DNA from: DATDAW01 sp036524675 | GTDB lineage: Bacteria > Verrucomicrobiota > Verrucomicrobiia > Chthoniobacterales > DASVRZ01 | Length of the DNA: 64,000 bases | Direction: 5' to 3' | NCBI GenBank assembly: GCA_036524675.1 | Contig: DATDBU010000181.1 | Location: 40,040-104,039 of the forward strand | Part shown: positions 33,713 through 41,756 of the stretch, one piece after another | Layout of the letters: each line of letters begins with the position of its first letter | Numbering within the stretch: position 1 is the first letter of the stretch | Made by a program: the position numbers and the translations under genes | The notes under the pieces: generated by a model | Databases searched by the model: none | The model's input: the letters and a program-made list of their open reading frames with translations, nothing else | What the model was told of the DNA's origin: nothing

Positions 33713-33742
33713 CCACCCTTCCAATTCCGATTGGCGGGGTGG
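33713..33742 (+). promoter_or_regulatory. Strong two-step hairpin in the rpsO-pnp leader
   Basis: CCACCC (33713-33718) pairs with GGGTGG (33737-33742), enclosing CCAAT-TCCG-ATTGG. In E. coli the pnp leader hairpin is cut by RNase III and used for PNPase self-control. A similar job is plausible here but not shown. Confidence 0.45.
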
Positions 33743-33885
33743 CTTCGTAGTAACCCACCAACCAACCGGCATTTCCCGTTTTTCAGCGCCTTGAACCCCA
33801 GTTTTCAGCCTCGCCGCACGATGCGCGGGGTTGAAATCTGCGTTTCAGGGCCCGGAACGGGGATGTCATTTCCCTAATTAGATAC

Positions 33886-36018
33886 ATGTCTCATTCTGTT
33901 TCCGCCCTCGTCGGGCAAAACCCCATTACGTTCGAAACCGGCAAAATCGCCAAACTCTCGGACGGCGCCGTCATCGTCCGTAGCGGCGACACGATCGTCC
34001 TCGTCTCGGCCGTTTCAGCCACCACCATTAAGGAAGGTCAGGACTTTTTCCCGCTGACCGTCGATTACCGCGAAAAAGCAGCAGCAGTCGGCAAATTCCC
34101 CGGCGGATATTTCAAACGCGAAGGTCGTCCTTCGGAAAAAGAAATCCTCACCGCGCGCATGACCGATCGTCCGTTGCGGCCACTGTTTCCGAAGAACTAT
34201 TTTTACGACACCCAAGTCATCAGCATTCTGCTAAGCGCAGACGGCGAAATTGATCCCGATATTTTGAGCATCAACGGCGCTTCCGCCGCGCTCGCCGTGT
34301 CGGACATTCCGTTCGCGGGACCAGTCGGCGCCGTGCGCGTAGGCCGCATCGGCGGCGAATTCGTCGTCAATCCGACGCATTCGCAGCTCGTGGAGAGTGA
34401 TCTCGACCTCGTTTATGTCGGCACACGCAATGACGTCATCATGATCGAAGGCTCGGCCCTCGAATTGCCGGAGGACGACTTCATCAACGCCCTTGAATTC
34501 GCGCACAAGGAAGCAATCAAAGTCATCGAGGCGCAGGACGAGTTGGCCCGCATCGCAGGCAAGCCGAAACGCCGGGTGGCCCTCCTTGAAGTGAAGGATG
34601 AACTCCTCGAAATCGCCTTCCAGGTCGCCGGCGATCGTATCGAAGCTGCTCTTTACACGCCGAGCAAGGTTGCCCGCAGCAAAGCGGTCGATGCGTTGCG
34701 CAGCGAGGTCAAGGTAGCAGTTCTCGAAAAATTCCCCGAAGCGACGCCATTCGAGATCTCTCAGGCGTTCGATTACCTGCAGAAGAAAGCCTTCCGTCGC
34801 TCGATTCTGGATCGCCGCAGTCGTTGCGACGGCCGCGATCTGCACACCCTGCGTCCGCTTTCCGCGGAAGCCGGCATACTCCCGCGTTCTCACGGCTCCG
34901 CGCTTTTCCAGCGCGGCGAAACCCAGGCGATCGCTCTCGCCACGCTTGCTCCGACCGACGAAGCCCAGCTCCTCGACGGTTATACCGGTGGCGAGCAATC
35001 AAAACGTTTCATTCTGCATTACAACTTCCCGCCATTCTCCGTCGGTGAAACCGGCCGCACCGGCAGCACCAGCCGCCGCGAAATCGGCCATGGCGCCCTC
35101 GCCGAGCGTTCCATTGCTCCAGTCATTCCGGCGGTCGAAGATTTCCCTTACGCCATCCGCGTGAGCAGCGAAGTCACCGAATCGAATGGCTCCACGTCGA
35201 TGGCCTCCGTTTGTTCGGGTGTCATGGCGCTCATGGATGCGGGCGTTCCGCTCAAAAAACCGGTTGCCGGCATTTCCGTTGGGCTTGTCACCGAATACAA
35301 CGGTGATGCGCTTGAGCGTTACACCACACTGCTCGACATCATTGGCTCCGAAGACCACTTCGGCGACATGGACTTCAAACTTTGCGGCACGGACACGGGA
35401 GTCACGGGCTTCCAGCTCGATCTCAAACTTCCGGGTGTCAGCCACAAGATCCTCACTGAAGCCATTCTTGAGGCGAAAGACGCTCGTGGAAAAGTCCTTG
35501 AAGTCATGGCGTCCGCGATCGCCTCGCCCCGCGCCGAACTCAGCCCGTATGCCCCGCGCATCGAGACCATCAAGATCGATCCGGACAAGATCGGTCTCCT
35601 CATCGGGCCCGGCGGCAAAACGATTAAGGGCATCGTTGCCGAGACTGGCGCCGAGATCAACATCGACGACGACGGCTCCGTGCACATTTACTCGAACAAC
35701 GGTGAAAGCCTGAAGCGCGCCAAGGAAATCATCACGGGCATGACCAAGGAAATCGCCGTTGGTGAGACCTACCAAGGCCGCGTCGTTTCCATTAAAGAAT
35801 TCGGCGCCTTTGTTGAAGTTCTGCCGGGCAAGGATGGCCTCTGCCACATTTCCGAATTGGCCGATTTCCGGGTCAAGAAGACCGAGGACGTCGTCAATGT
35901 CGGCGACGTGATCTGGGTGAAATGCATCGGCATCGACGACAAGGGCCGCGTGAAATTGAGTCGCAAGGCCGCTATGAAAGATCGCAACGAAGTCGCTGCG
36001 GCAGAAGTCGGAGCGTAA
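33886..36018 (+). CDS. pnp: Polyribonucleotide nucleotidyltransferase (PNPase)
   Basis: This 710-residue protein has the full architecture: a first RNase PH domain (about 10-140, DFFPLTVDYREKAAAVGKFP, GGYFKREGRPSEKEILTARM), a helical linker (to about 310), a second catalytic RNase PH domain (about 310-540, ILPRSHGSALFQRGETQAI, GSEDHFGDMDFKLCGTDTG with catalytic Asp residues), a KH domain (about 560-615, IGLLIGPGGKTIKGIVAETG) and an S1 domain (about 620-690, YQGRVVSIKEFGAFVEVLPG). PNPase degrades RNA from the 3' end with phosphate and is a degradosome core. The 217-base leader carries two hairpins. A terminator follows 27 bases after the stop. Confidence 0.97.
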   Translation: MSHSVSALVGQNPITFETGKIAKLSDGAVIVRSGDTIVLVSAVSATTIKEGQDFFPLTVDYREKAAAVGKFPGGYFKREGRPSEKEILTARMTDRPLRPLFPKNYFYDTQVISILLSADGEIDPDILSINGASAALAVSDIPFAGPVGAVRVGRIGGEFVVNPTHSQLVESDLDLVYVGTRNDVIMIEGSALELPEDDFINALEFAHKEAIKVIEAQDELARIAGKPKRRVALLEVKDELLEIAFQVAGDRIEAALYTPSKVARSKAVDALRSEVKVAVLEKFPEATPFEISQAFDYLQKKAFRRSILDRRSRCDGRDLHTLRPLSAEAGILPRSHGSALFQRGETQAIALATLAPTDEAQLLDGYTGGEQSKRFILHYNFPPFSVGETGRTGSTSRREIGHGALAERSIAPVIPAVEDFPYAIRVSSEVTESNGSTSMASVCSGVMALMDAGVPLKKPVAGISVGLVTEYNGDALERYTTLLDIIGSEDHFGDMDFKLCGTDTGVTGFQLDLKLPGVSHKILTEAILEAKDARGKVLEVMASAIASPRAELSPYAPRIETIKIDPDKIGLLIGPGGKTIKGIVAETGAEINIDDDGSVHIYSNNGESLKRAKEIITGMTKEIAVGETYQGRVVSIKEFGAFVEVLPGKDGLCHISELADFRVKKTEDVVNVGDVIWVKCIGIDDKGRVKLSRKAAMKDRNEVAAAEVGA

Positions 36019-36044
36019 AAACGCTGCGGGATTAAAAAAAAACG

Positions 36045-36075
36045 AAAAGGCGCGCCAACACGGCGCGCTTTTTTT
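36045..36075 (+). terminator. Rho-independent terminator after pnp
   Basis: GGCGCGCC (36049-36056, with preceding A run) pairs with GGCGCGCT (36062-36069) across a 5-base loop, followed by T7. The A-rich left flank makes it bidirectional in appearance. Confidence 0.85.
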
Positions 36076-36114
36076 GCTTTGTCGAAGAGGCGTCCTGCCT
36101 CTTTTTCTTTTTCC

Positions 36115-36597
36115 ATGCTCAGGAACCTGATCATCGCCACACTCGTCGTCCTTCTCATGGGCTGCGCCGGTCACCAATATCGCGGCTACCAAACGCGGGG
36201 GTATACCATTCGCGGCATTCGTTACCATCCCATGCAGCCCGCTGTCGCCGTCGGATACGCGGAAGAGGGCATGGCTTCCCATTACAAGGAGGGATGGTTT
36301 CTTTTTCCCGGCAAGACTTCGACCGGGGAAAAACTCTATCCCTGGACCAAGTCCGGCGCGCACAAAACCCTTCCCCTGCCCTGCCGTGTCCGCGTAACCA
36401 ACCTCGCCAACGCCCGCTCGACAATTATCCGGATCAACGATCGAGGGCCATTCATATCCGGCCGCATGTTGGACGTCACCGAACCCATCGCCAGGAAGCT
36501 CGGCTTTTATGATCAAGGCCTCGCCCGGGTCCGCATCGAAGTCCTCAGTGTCGGCGACGGCAAATACAGGCTCAAAAAGAAGCGCGATTTTTGGTAA
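36115..36597 (+). CDS. rlpA: RlpA-like double-psi beta-barrel lipoprotein
   Basis: This 160-residue protein starts at ATG 36115. An in-frame TTG at 36079 lies in the terminator tail and is rejected. Residues 1-17 are a lipoprotein signal ending in LLMGC, so Cys17 would be lipidated. Residues about 58-150 are the RlpA double-psi beta-barrel: GMASHYKEGWFLFPGKTSTG, CRVRVTNLANARSTIIRIND, RGPFISGRMLDVTEPIARKL. RlpA proteins act at septal peptidoglycan, some as lytic transglycosylases on denuded glycan. The SPOR domain that recruits E. coli RlpA to the septum is absent. Confidence 0.85.
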   Translation: MLRNLIIATLVVLLMGCAGHQYRGYQTRGYTIRGIRYHPMQPAVAVGYAEEGMASHYKEGWFLFPGKTSTGEKLYPWTKSGAHKTLPLPCRVRVTNLANARSTIIRINDRGPFISGRMLDVTEPIARKLGFYDQGLARVRIEVLSVGDGKYRLKKKRDFW

Positions 36598-36640
36598 GAT
36601 CAATTCACCTCAGCTTGGTGACCCCTGAATTGCGGGACGC

Positions 36641-36688
36641 ATTACGACGCATTACGACGCATTACGACGCATACGACGCATACGACGC
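36641..36688. repeat. Short tandem repeat (3 x 10 bp plus 2 x 9 bp)
   Basis: ATTACGACGC occurs three times in a row (36641-36670), then ATACGACGC twice. It lies 40 bases after the rlpA stop. The array is the type that changes length by slippage. Confidence 0.85.
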
Positions 36689-36787
36689 AGCCGGCCAGCT
36701 TCCGCCAGCGGTGGATGAATCCCGAACCCTTTCGTCTGGACCAGTGCTCTGTCATGGCTGGATTGGCGGATGTCCGATGCATGGGTG

Positions 36788-36889
36788 CGATCCCTGCAGG
36801 ATCGGACCCTTTATTACCAATAACCGGGGGTATCTCCCGCCAGGGCGGGATCAACCCCCGGCTGCTGTGGCTGGAATGGCTTCGCCATT
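36788..36889 (+). promoter_or_regulatory. Structured leader upstream of glyS (three hairpins)
   Basis: The 419-base gap 36598-37016 has no supported gene. It contains CGATCC/GGATCG (36788-36804), a long hairpin CCGGGGGT-TCCCGCC / GGCGGGA-ACCCCCGG (36824-36861), and AATGGC/GCCATT (36875-36889). No T-box sequence or terminator T-run is seen, so these may be a leader structure or dispersed palindromes. Confidence 0.5.
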
Positions 36890-37016
36890 GAAAATCGATT
36901 GCCCGTATTTCAGCCACGACGATGCACTAGCTGAAGAAACGCTCGTCCGGGTGTCACCTTTTCCATTGCCTTCCGGCTCAGGACGCGTTCTGTTTCCACC
37001 CCTTTCTCAATTCACT

Positions 37017-38660
37017 ATGTCCAACGTCCTGTCTGCCACTGATCGCATGGAAAAAATCGTCAGCCTCTGCAAGAGGCGTGGGTTTATTTTTCAATCCAGC
37101 GAAATCTACGGCGGTATCAATGGTTTCTGGGACTACGGTCCGCTCGGCGCGGAATTGAAGCTGAACTTGAAGGAACTGTGGTGGCGCTCAATGACCCGGC
37201 TTCGCGACAATATCGTCGGACTCGAAGCCACGATCATCATGCATCCGAGTGTCTGGAAGGCTTCCGGCCACGTCGATACCTTCGCTGACCTCATGCGCGA
37301 GTGTCCGCTCACGAAGAAACGGGTCCGTGCGGATCAGGTCGACCCGATTTCCGGCACGATTTTCCGGTTCACCGGTGCAACTTCAGCAACCTCGGATTGG
37401 ACTAGCGATAAATGTTACGCAGTCATCCAGCCCAAAGGCACCCATCCGGATAGTACTCGCAAAACTGCGCGCCAGCTCTACGCGCTCGGCGCCGCAGTGA
37501 AACCGGAAGACGTCATTCTGAAAGGCGAGATCCTCGCCGAAGTCACGGATTCCGTGGACTTTCATCCTGAAAGCCACGTCGAACTCAGCGAAGCGCGGCC
37601 GTTCAACCTGATGTTCAAGACCCACTACGGCCCGGTTGAAAGCGACGAAAACATCGCCTATCTCCGTCCGGAAACGGCACAAGCGATTTTTGCCCAGTTC
37701 AAAAACGTCCTCGACACGTCCAGGCAGAAAGTTCCTTTCGGCATTTGCCAGATCGGCAAGGCTTTCCGCAACGAAGTCACGCCGCGCAACTACATCTTTC
37801 GCTCGCGCGAATTCGAGCAAATGGAACTCGAATTCTTCATCAAACCTGACGAAGTCGCCGGCGGCCCAGAAGGCGCAGTCATTACGGTCGATCCCGAAAA
37901 GCACCCCGGCGAACCACAGCCAGGCTGGGGCTGGCAGGCGTGGCACACGTACTGGGTCCACGAACGCGTCCGCTGGTACGCCTCCATCGGCCTTCCTCGA
38001 GAATCCCTCGAGCTCTATCCCCAAACGAAAGACGAGCTCGCGCACTATGCCCGCGCATGTGTCGATATTTTGTTCAAATTCCCGTTCGGCACCCAGGAAC
38101 TCGAGGGCATCGCCGCGCGTTCGGATTACGACCTCAGACAACACCAGATTCACAGCGGCAAATCGCAGGAATACTTCGATCAGGAAGCCAACGTCCGTTA
38201 CATCCCGCACGTCATCGAGCCGTCCGCAGGCGTCGATCGCGCCATCCTCGCGCTTATTTGCCATGCGTACGATGAAGAGCTGGTTACGGACGAAAAGGGC
38301 AAAGCCGAGACACGCACTGTGCTCCGGTTCCACCCGAGCATCGCCCCAATTAAGGTCGCCGTTTTGCCGCTTCTGAGAAACAAACCCGAACTCGTTCAGA
38401 AATCGCTCGAGGTGCGGGACTTGTTGCGTCCGTATATGAACGTTTTCTACGATGACAGCGGCGCGATTGGCCGCCGCTATCGCCGTATGGACGAAGCGGG
38501 AACGCCTTTCTGCGTCACCATCGATTTCGAGACCCTCGGGGAAAATGGCGAGGCGGCACGGGACACCGTGACGTTGCGTCACCGCGACTCGATGCAGCAG
38601 GAGCGAATCAAGATTTCCGATTTGTTAACCCGCCTGCAGTCCGAGATTCGTCCACGTTAG
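37017..38660 (+). CDS. glyS: Glycyl-tRNA synthetase (alpha2 type)
   Basis: This 547-residue protein starts at ATG 37017 (MSNVLSATDRMEKIVSLCKR). A longer in-frame extension to 36591 runs through the tandem repeats and hairpins and is rejected. It has the single-chain class II GlyRS layout: GFIFQSSEIYGGINGFWDYG, RDNIVGLEATIIMHPSVWKA, YLRPETAQAIFAQFKNVLDT, FGICQIGKAFRNEVTPRNY (motif 2), EPSAGVDRAILALICHAYDE (motif 3) and a C-terminal anticodon-binding domain (about 440-545). This alpha2 form is used by archaea, eukaryotes and many bacteria in place of the alpha2beta2 GlyQ/GlyS. A terminator hairpin lies about 165 bases downstream. Confidence 0.95.
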   Translation: MSNVLSATDRMEKIVSLCKRRGFIFQSSEIYGGINGFWDYGPLGAELKLNLKELWWRSMTRLRDNIVGLEATIIMHPSVWKASGHVDTFADLMRECPLTKKRVRADQVDPISGTIFRFTGATSATSDWTSDKCYAVIQPKGTHPDSTRKTARQLYALGAAVKPEDVILKGEILAEVTDSVDFHPESHVELSEARPFNLMFKTHYGPVESDENIAYLRPETAQAIFAQFKNVLDTSRQKVPFGICQIGKAFRNEVTPRNYIFRSREFEQMELEFFIKPDEVAGGPEGAVITVDPEKHPGEPQPGWGWQAWHTYWVHERVRWYASIGLPRESLELYPQTKDELAHYARACVDILFKFPFGTQELEGIAARSDYDLRQHQIHSGKSQEYFDQEANVRYIPHVIEPSAGVDRAILALICHAYDEELVTDEKGKAETRTVLRFHPSIAPIKVAVLPLLRNKPELVQKSLEVRDLLRPYMNVFYDDSGAIGRRYRRMDEAGTPFCVTIDFETLGENGEAARDTVTLRHRDSMQQERIKISDLLTRLQSEIRPR

Positions 38661-38826
38661 TTTAAACTCTTACCGGAACACAATTCACGTCATCGTTTCT
38701 CCGCATTACTGCCATCGAATCGTAACAACAACGCTTTTGACCCGCGCAGTCGATCCCGGGATCATTTACACCACTCCGGTGGACCACCATTGGAGACGTG
38801 TTGTTTCACGATACCTTGGTCAAATC

Positions 38827-38872
38827 GAAAGCCGGGCGCCCTGGCGGTTTCCAGAGCGTCCGGTTTCTTTTT
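38827..38872 (+). terminator. Two-tier Rho-independent terminator between glyS and phoU
   Basis: GAAAGCCGGGCGC (38827-38839) pairs with GCGTCCGGTTTC (38856-38867) with one bulge and one G-U pair, enclosing CTGG/CCAG, then five T. It probably ends the glyS transcript. The rest of 38661-38937 holds no gene I can support. Confidence 0.75.
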
Positions 38873-38937
38873 GAAGAGATTTTCAAACGCCGCTACATTC
38901 CACGCGTAAAGTTCTTCCGGAAAAAAATTTTAGTCCT

Positions 38938-39624
38938 ATGCCCGACTTTCCTCGCCATATCGTAACGAATTTCGACACGGCGCTCACGAGCCTCCGCAAC
39001 GACGTGCTCATGATGTCCAGCCTCGCCGAGCTTAATCTGCAAAACGCCGTCAACGGTATGCTCAAGCGTGATAGCGATCTCTGCAATATCGCTATTGCCG
39101 ACGACGAAGAGATCGATCAACTCGAAAAGCAGATCGACAAAGAGGGCATCGACATCATGCTCCGCTATCAACCCGTTGCCACCGATTTGCGCCGGGTCGT
39201 CGCGGCCATGAAACTCGGCCCGAACCTCGAACGCGTCGCCGACCAGGCTGTTAACATCGCCCGTCGCGCCCGCAAGCTAAACCAGCATCCGCCGCTCCCG
39301 GAGACGACTCAGATCGAGCCCCTTTACGAAGCGGCAATTTCCCTTTTCAAAGACAGCCTCCGCGCTTTCACCGACGACGACGTCGAACTTGCCCTCTCAC
39401 TCAAAAAGCGGGACAAGCATCTCGACGGACTCAATCGCGATTTCATCAGCGAGGTCACTGCGCAAATTTCAAAGAACCCCGACCGGGTTCAGGATTATCT
39501 CAACTTGATCTTCATCGCCCGCTACCTCGAACGCGTCGGCGACCACGCGACCAACATCGCCGAAGACACCGTTTGGACGGTGCACGCCGAAGACATCCGC
39601 CACACGTACGGTTCCGTGGCGTAG
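38938..39624 (+). CDS. phoU: Phosphate transport system regulator PhoU
   Basis: This 228-residue protein has two three-helix PhoU repeats: HIVTNFDTALTSLRNDVLMM, with the metal-binding-type ADDEEIDQLEKQIDKEGIDI and YQPVATDLRRVVAAMKLGPN, LERVADQAVNIARRARKLNQ. The second repeat has LDGLNRDFISEVTAQISKNP and YLERVGDHATNIAEDTVW. PhoU restrains Pst phosphate uptake and PhoR/PhoB signalling. No pst or pho genes adjoin it here. The start ATG 38938 is the only one consistent with family length. A MITE-like element begins at its stop. Confidence 0.95.
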   Translation: MPDFPRHIVTNFDTALTSLRNDVLMMSSLAELNLQNAVNGMLKRDSDLCNIAIADDEEIDQLEKQIDKEGIDIMLRYQPVATDLRRVVAAMKLGPNLERVADQAVNIARRARKLNQHPPLPETTQIEPLYEAAISLFKDSLRAFTDDDVELALSLKKRDKHLDGLNRDFISEVTAQISKNPDRVQDYLNLIFIARYLERVGDHATNIAEDTVWTVHAEDIRHTYGSVA

Positions 39625-39625
39625 T

Positions 39626-39766
39626 TTTACTTTGGTAAATAGCACTGAACACGACGGTTTCGAGCGGAGAACCCAAGGTGAGGCGGTTTCCAACCGCTCT
39701 GAAAACGGGCGCTAGGAAAGCGCCCCTCCTTGTAAAACGCCACGGACGACGATTTACCAAAGTAAA
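39626..39766. mobile_element. MITE-like element with 15-bp perfect terminal inverted repeats
   Basis: TTTACTTTGGTAAAT at 39626-39640 is matched exactly in reverse complement at 39752-39766. The 141-base interior has no ORF but a hairpin GGGCGCT/AGCGCCC near 39707-39725. No clear target-site duplication is visible. A reversed, partial copy lies at 40225-40294. Confidence 0.65.
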
Positions 39767-39781
39767 GTAGAAGTTGAATTC

Positions 39782-39855
39782 GCACGGAGGCGCGGAAACC
39801 CTGAGAATATTTTTACCTGATGCCTCCGTGTTCTCCGTGTCTCCGTGTGACATTT
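39782..39855. repeat. CACGGAG-type short repeat cluster
   Basis: On the minus strand this reads CACACGGAGACACGGAGAAC then ACGGAGGC, that is three or four CACGGAG units in register. A facing copy (CACGGAGGCGCGGA) begins at 39782 on the plus strand, giving a hairpin of about 70 bases. I recall such units between genes of several soil bacteria. Confidence 0.55.
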
Positions 39856-39899
39856 TCCGTAGCAATTTTCGCTGCAGGAAACGAGGCGCAGCCTTGGGA

Positions 39900-40165
39900 A
39901 ACCGATTCATCGGAGCGAGAAACGGCGACCTTGGAGCGAAAAATGGACACTTCGGCTCAAAAAATGGCAGCTTCGAAGCGGGAAATCCTACCAAGCTCTG
40001 CCAAATAGGTGGACCGGAGGCGTAAACGAAGGCTCTGAGGTTCCAAATGGACGCTCTGGAGCAAAAAATAGGCGCTTCGACTCAAGCAATGGCGGCTTCG
40101 AAGCGCGAAATGGCGCGTTGGAAGGAGAAATGGAGGCGCTGAAGAGCCAAATGCGTCCGCAGGAC
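39900..40165. repeat. Degenerate ~20-23 bp tandem repeat block
   Basis: More than ten loosely related units follow the pattern AAATGG-(A/C)-(C/G)-(A/G)CTTCG-(A/G)AGC (for example AAAATGGCAGCTTCGAAGCG near 39961 and CAATGGCGGCTTCGAAGCGC near 40088). The units partly keep a 7-codon period on both strands but are broken by stops, so I treat them as non-coding. They fill most of the 678-base gap 39625-40302. Confidence 0.6.
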
Positions 40166-40224
40166 ATGAAAACAAAGGGCTGGTTTTGATGGACAAAGGG
40201 GCGATTTCAACCACCCTTTTGCAG

Positions 40225-40294
40225 GCGGGTGGAAACCGCCTCTCCTTGGTTCTCCGCTCGGAAACAGCCGTGTTCAGCGCTGCTTTACCAAAGT
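40225..40294. repeat. Inverted partial copy of the MITE-like element
   Basis: The reverse complement of these 70 bases matches 39629-39697 closely, including CTTTGGTAAA, GCTGAACACG, GAGCGGAGAAC and GGCGGTTTCCA. Together the two copies enclose the degenerate repeat block as a compound unit. Confidence 0.65.
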
Positions 40295-40302
40295 GAGATT
40301 TT

Positions 40303-41634
40303 TTATATCCGGAAACCTTTTCTCAAAATCGTGGGGACATCCAGGTCGTGGCCTTCGACGATCGTAGGCTCGCTCTTCTCGAAACGGCCACGGCTTACGC
40401 TTTCGAACTGGAGATCCTGTTGATGGACTTCTTTCGGCTTCTTGGAAGAGGAGCCATTGGTCTTCGGGTCGGCGGCGATCAGTTCCGCTGGAGGTTCGGT
40501 CTTCGAGACAACGTCCGGCTCATCGACGACAACGGAAATGACGGATTCAATAATCTCAACCTGCACATCCGCCGCGGGTATCGGCATCGGCGCCTGGTTT
40601 TCAGGAGCCGTCTCCCGGCGGGCAGGAAGTGACAGCGGAACGTATTCCTGTGGCGGATGGTTGCCGACGGAACTGAGGATGGTGACCGTCAGCTTGTTGC
40701 CGAGCCGGGCGTCGATGGAGGCGCCTAGCAAAATTTGAGTGCGCTCTTTGATGTGACGATTCAACTCCGTCATGATCATCTCGACTTCGCCGAGAGTAAG
40801 ACTGGAGGCGCCCGCGATGTAGACAAGAACATTGGCGGCTTCCTCAAGCAGTTTGCCGCGTTCCATGAGCGGGTTTTTCAACGCACGCGCAAGGGCCTCA
40901 TGTGAACGATTTTCACCGTCGGATTCACCGTGGCCGAACACGCATTGCGGGTCCTGATTTTTGAGCGCTGTGAATACTTCGTCGATACCCACCTTAATCA
41001 CACCAGGCCGGGCTACCATGGACAGAATGGCGCGGATGCATTCGCTAATGCAATGATCTGCCTGAATAAACGCCTGCTGGATGCCAGCTTTGGGAACGAT
41101 GAGCTCGGACATGCGATCGTTTTCGAAAACGACAACGGCATTGCAAATACGGCGGAGCTGATCGAGAGCGGAACGCGCCTGCAAGCCGCGGCGCCGGCCT
41201 TCGAACGTAAACGGGAGCGTGACGATACCGATGACAAGCGCGCCGTCATCGCGGGCGGCGCTGGCGATAAGCGGGGACGCACCGGAGCCGGTCCCTCCCC
41301 CCAATCCGGCGACTAGAAAAACGATCTTGGCGCCTTCGATCGCTTCGTGGATCGCAGGCAGCGCGACTTCGGTCGCCTGCATGCCCACTTCGGGATCGCC
41401 CCCGGCGCCGAGGCCATGTGTAAGCGCGTTGCCCAGCTGGATTTTTTGGGCGGCAACGGAAGCAGTCAGGGACTGAACGTCGGTGTTCACCGCAACGAGA
41501 TCGCTCGCGTCCACGCCGTCCAGGAGCATGCGATCAAGGGCACTGGAACCGGCGCCGCCGATACCAACGATTTTGACAGGAATAGGTTCGATGGGCGTGG
41601 AGACGCCGGGCAGGGAGCGGTTGATCTCGATCAT
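40303..41634 (-). CDS. ftsZ: Divergent cell-division GTPase FtsZ
   Basis: This 443-residue protein polymerises with GTP to form the Z ring. N-terminal GTPase signatures are present: IKVxG-like PVKIVGIGGAGSSALDRM, AVNTDVQSL, the tubulin loop as GGGTGSG (usual GGGTGTG) and FENDRM. The synergy (T7) loop, normally NVDFADV, reads K214-V-G216-I-D-E219-V, so the Asn and the two catalytic Asp residues are replaced by Lys, Gly and Glu. A long variable linker (about 330-425) ends in LDVPTILRKGFRI, close to the canonical LDIPAFLRKQ tail that binds FtsA. It is the last gene of the dcw cluster. Confidence 0.92.
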   Translation of the reverse strand: MIEINRSLPGVSTPIEPIPVKIVGIGGAGSSALDRMLLDGVDASDLVAVNTDVQSLTASVAAQKIQLGNALTHGLGAGGDPEVGMQATEVALPAIHEAIEGAKIVFLVAGLGGGTGSGASPLIASAARDDGALVIGIVTLPFTFEGRRRGLQARSALDQLRRICNAVVVFENDRMSELIVPKAGIQQAFIQADHCISECIRAILSMVARPGVIKVGIDEVFTALKNQDPQCVFGHGESDGENRSHEALARALKNPLMERGKLLEEAANVLVYIAGASSLTLGEVEMIMTELNRHIKERTQILLGASIDARLGNKLTVTILSSVGNHPPQEYVPLSLPARRETAPENQAPMPIPAADVQVEIIESVISVVVDEPDVVSKTEPPAELIAADPKTNGSSSKKPKEVHQQDLQFESVSRGRFEKSEPTIVEGHDLDVPTILRKGFRI

Positions 41635-41684
41635 AGCGTTGTCGTTGGTCTGGGTATTCGGTGTTTCTCCCTCGTCCGCTGAGT

Positions 41685-41733
41685 CTTGCTCTTGCTCCAG
41701 GTCGGGCGGTGTCGGCCAAAGAGCAAGAGCAAG
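41685..41733 (-). promoter_or_regulatory. Perfect 13-bp inverted repeat in the ftsA-ftsZ gap
   Basis: CTTGCTCTTGCTC (41685-41697) and GAGCAAGAGCAAG (41721-41733) pair exactly around a 23-base loop. The T-run of a terminator is missing on the ftsZ side, so a processing or attenuation hairpin that tunes FtsZ relative to FtsA is more likely. Confidence 0.5.
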
Positions 41734-41756
41734 CTAGGTTAAGAGGGTGGGCGTTT

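Noticed and set aside
34999..36603. 534-codon open frame on the minus strand across pnp
   Set aside because: It is an antisense shadow of a highly conserved gene in GC-rich DNA. It has no family signature and crosses the pnp terminator.
36641..36688. Possible CRISPR array
   Set aside because: Units of 9-10 bases follow each other without spacers. It is a simple tandem repeat.
36591..37016. N-terminal extension of GlyRS
   Set aside because: It runs through tandem repeats and hairpins. Homology starts only at MSNVLSATDRMEKI.
37383..38582. 399-codon open frame antisense to glyS
   Set aside because: GlyRS motifs on the plus strand are unambiguous, and the antisense product has no recognisable domain.
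39774..40025. 83-codon frame in the repeat block read as a gene (GARNGDLGAKNGHFG-type repeats)
   Set aside because: The unit pattern is as good on the other strand, is broken by stops and has no ribosome site. It is better explained as non-coding repeats.
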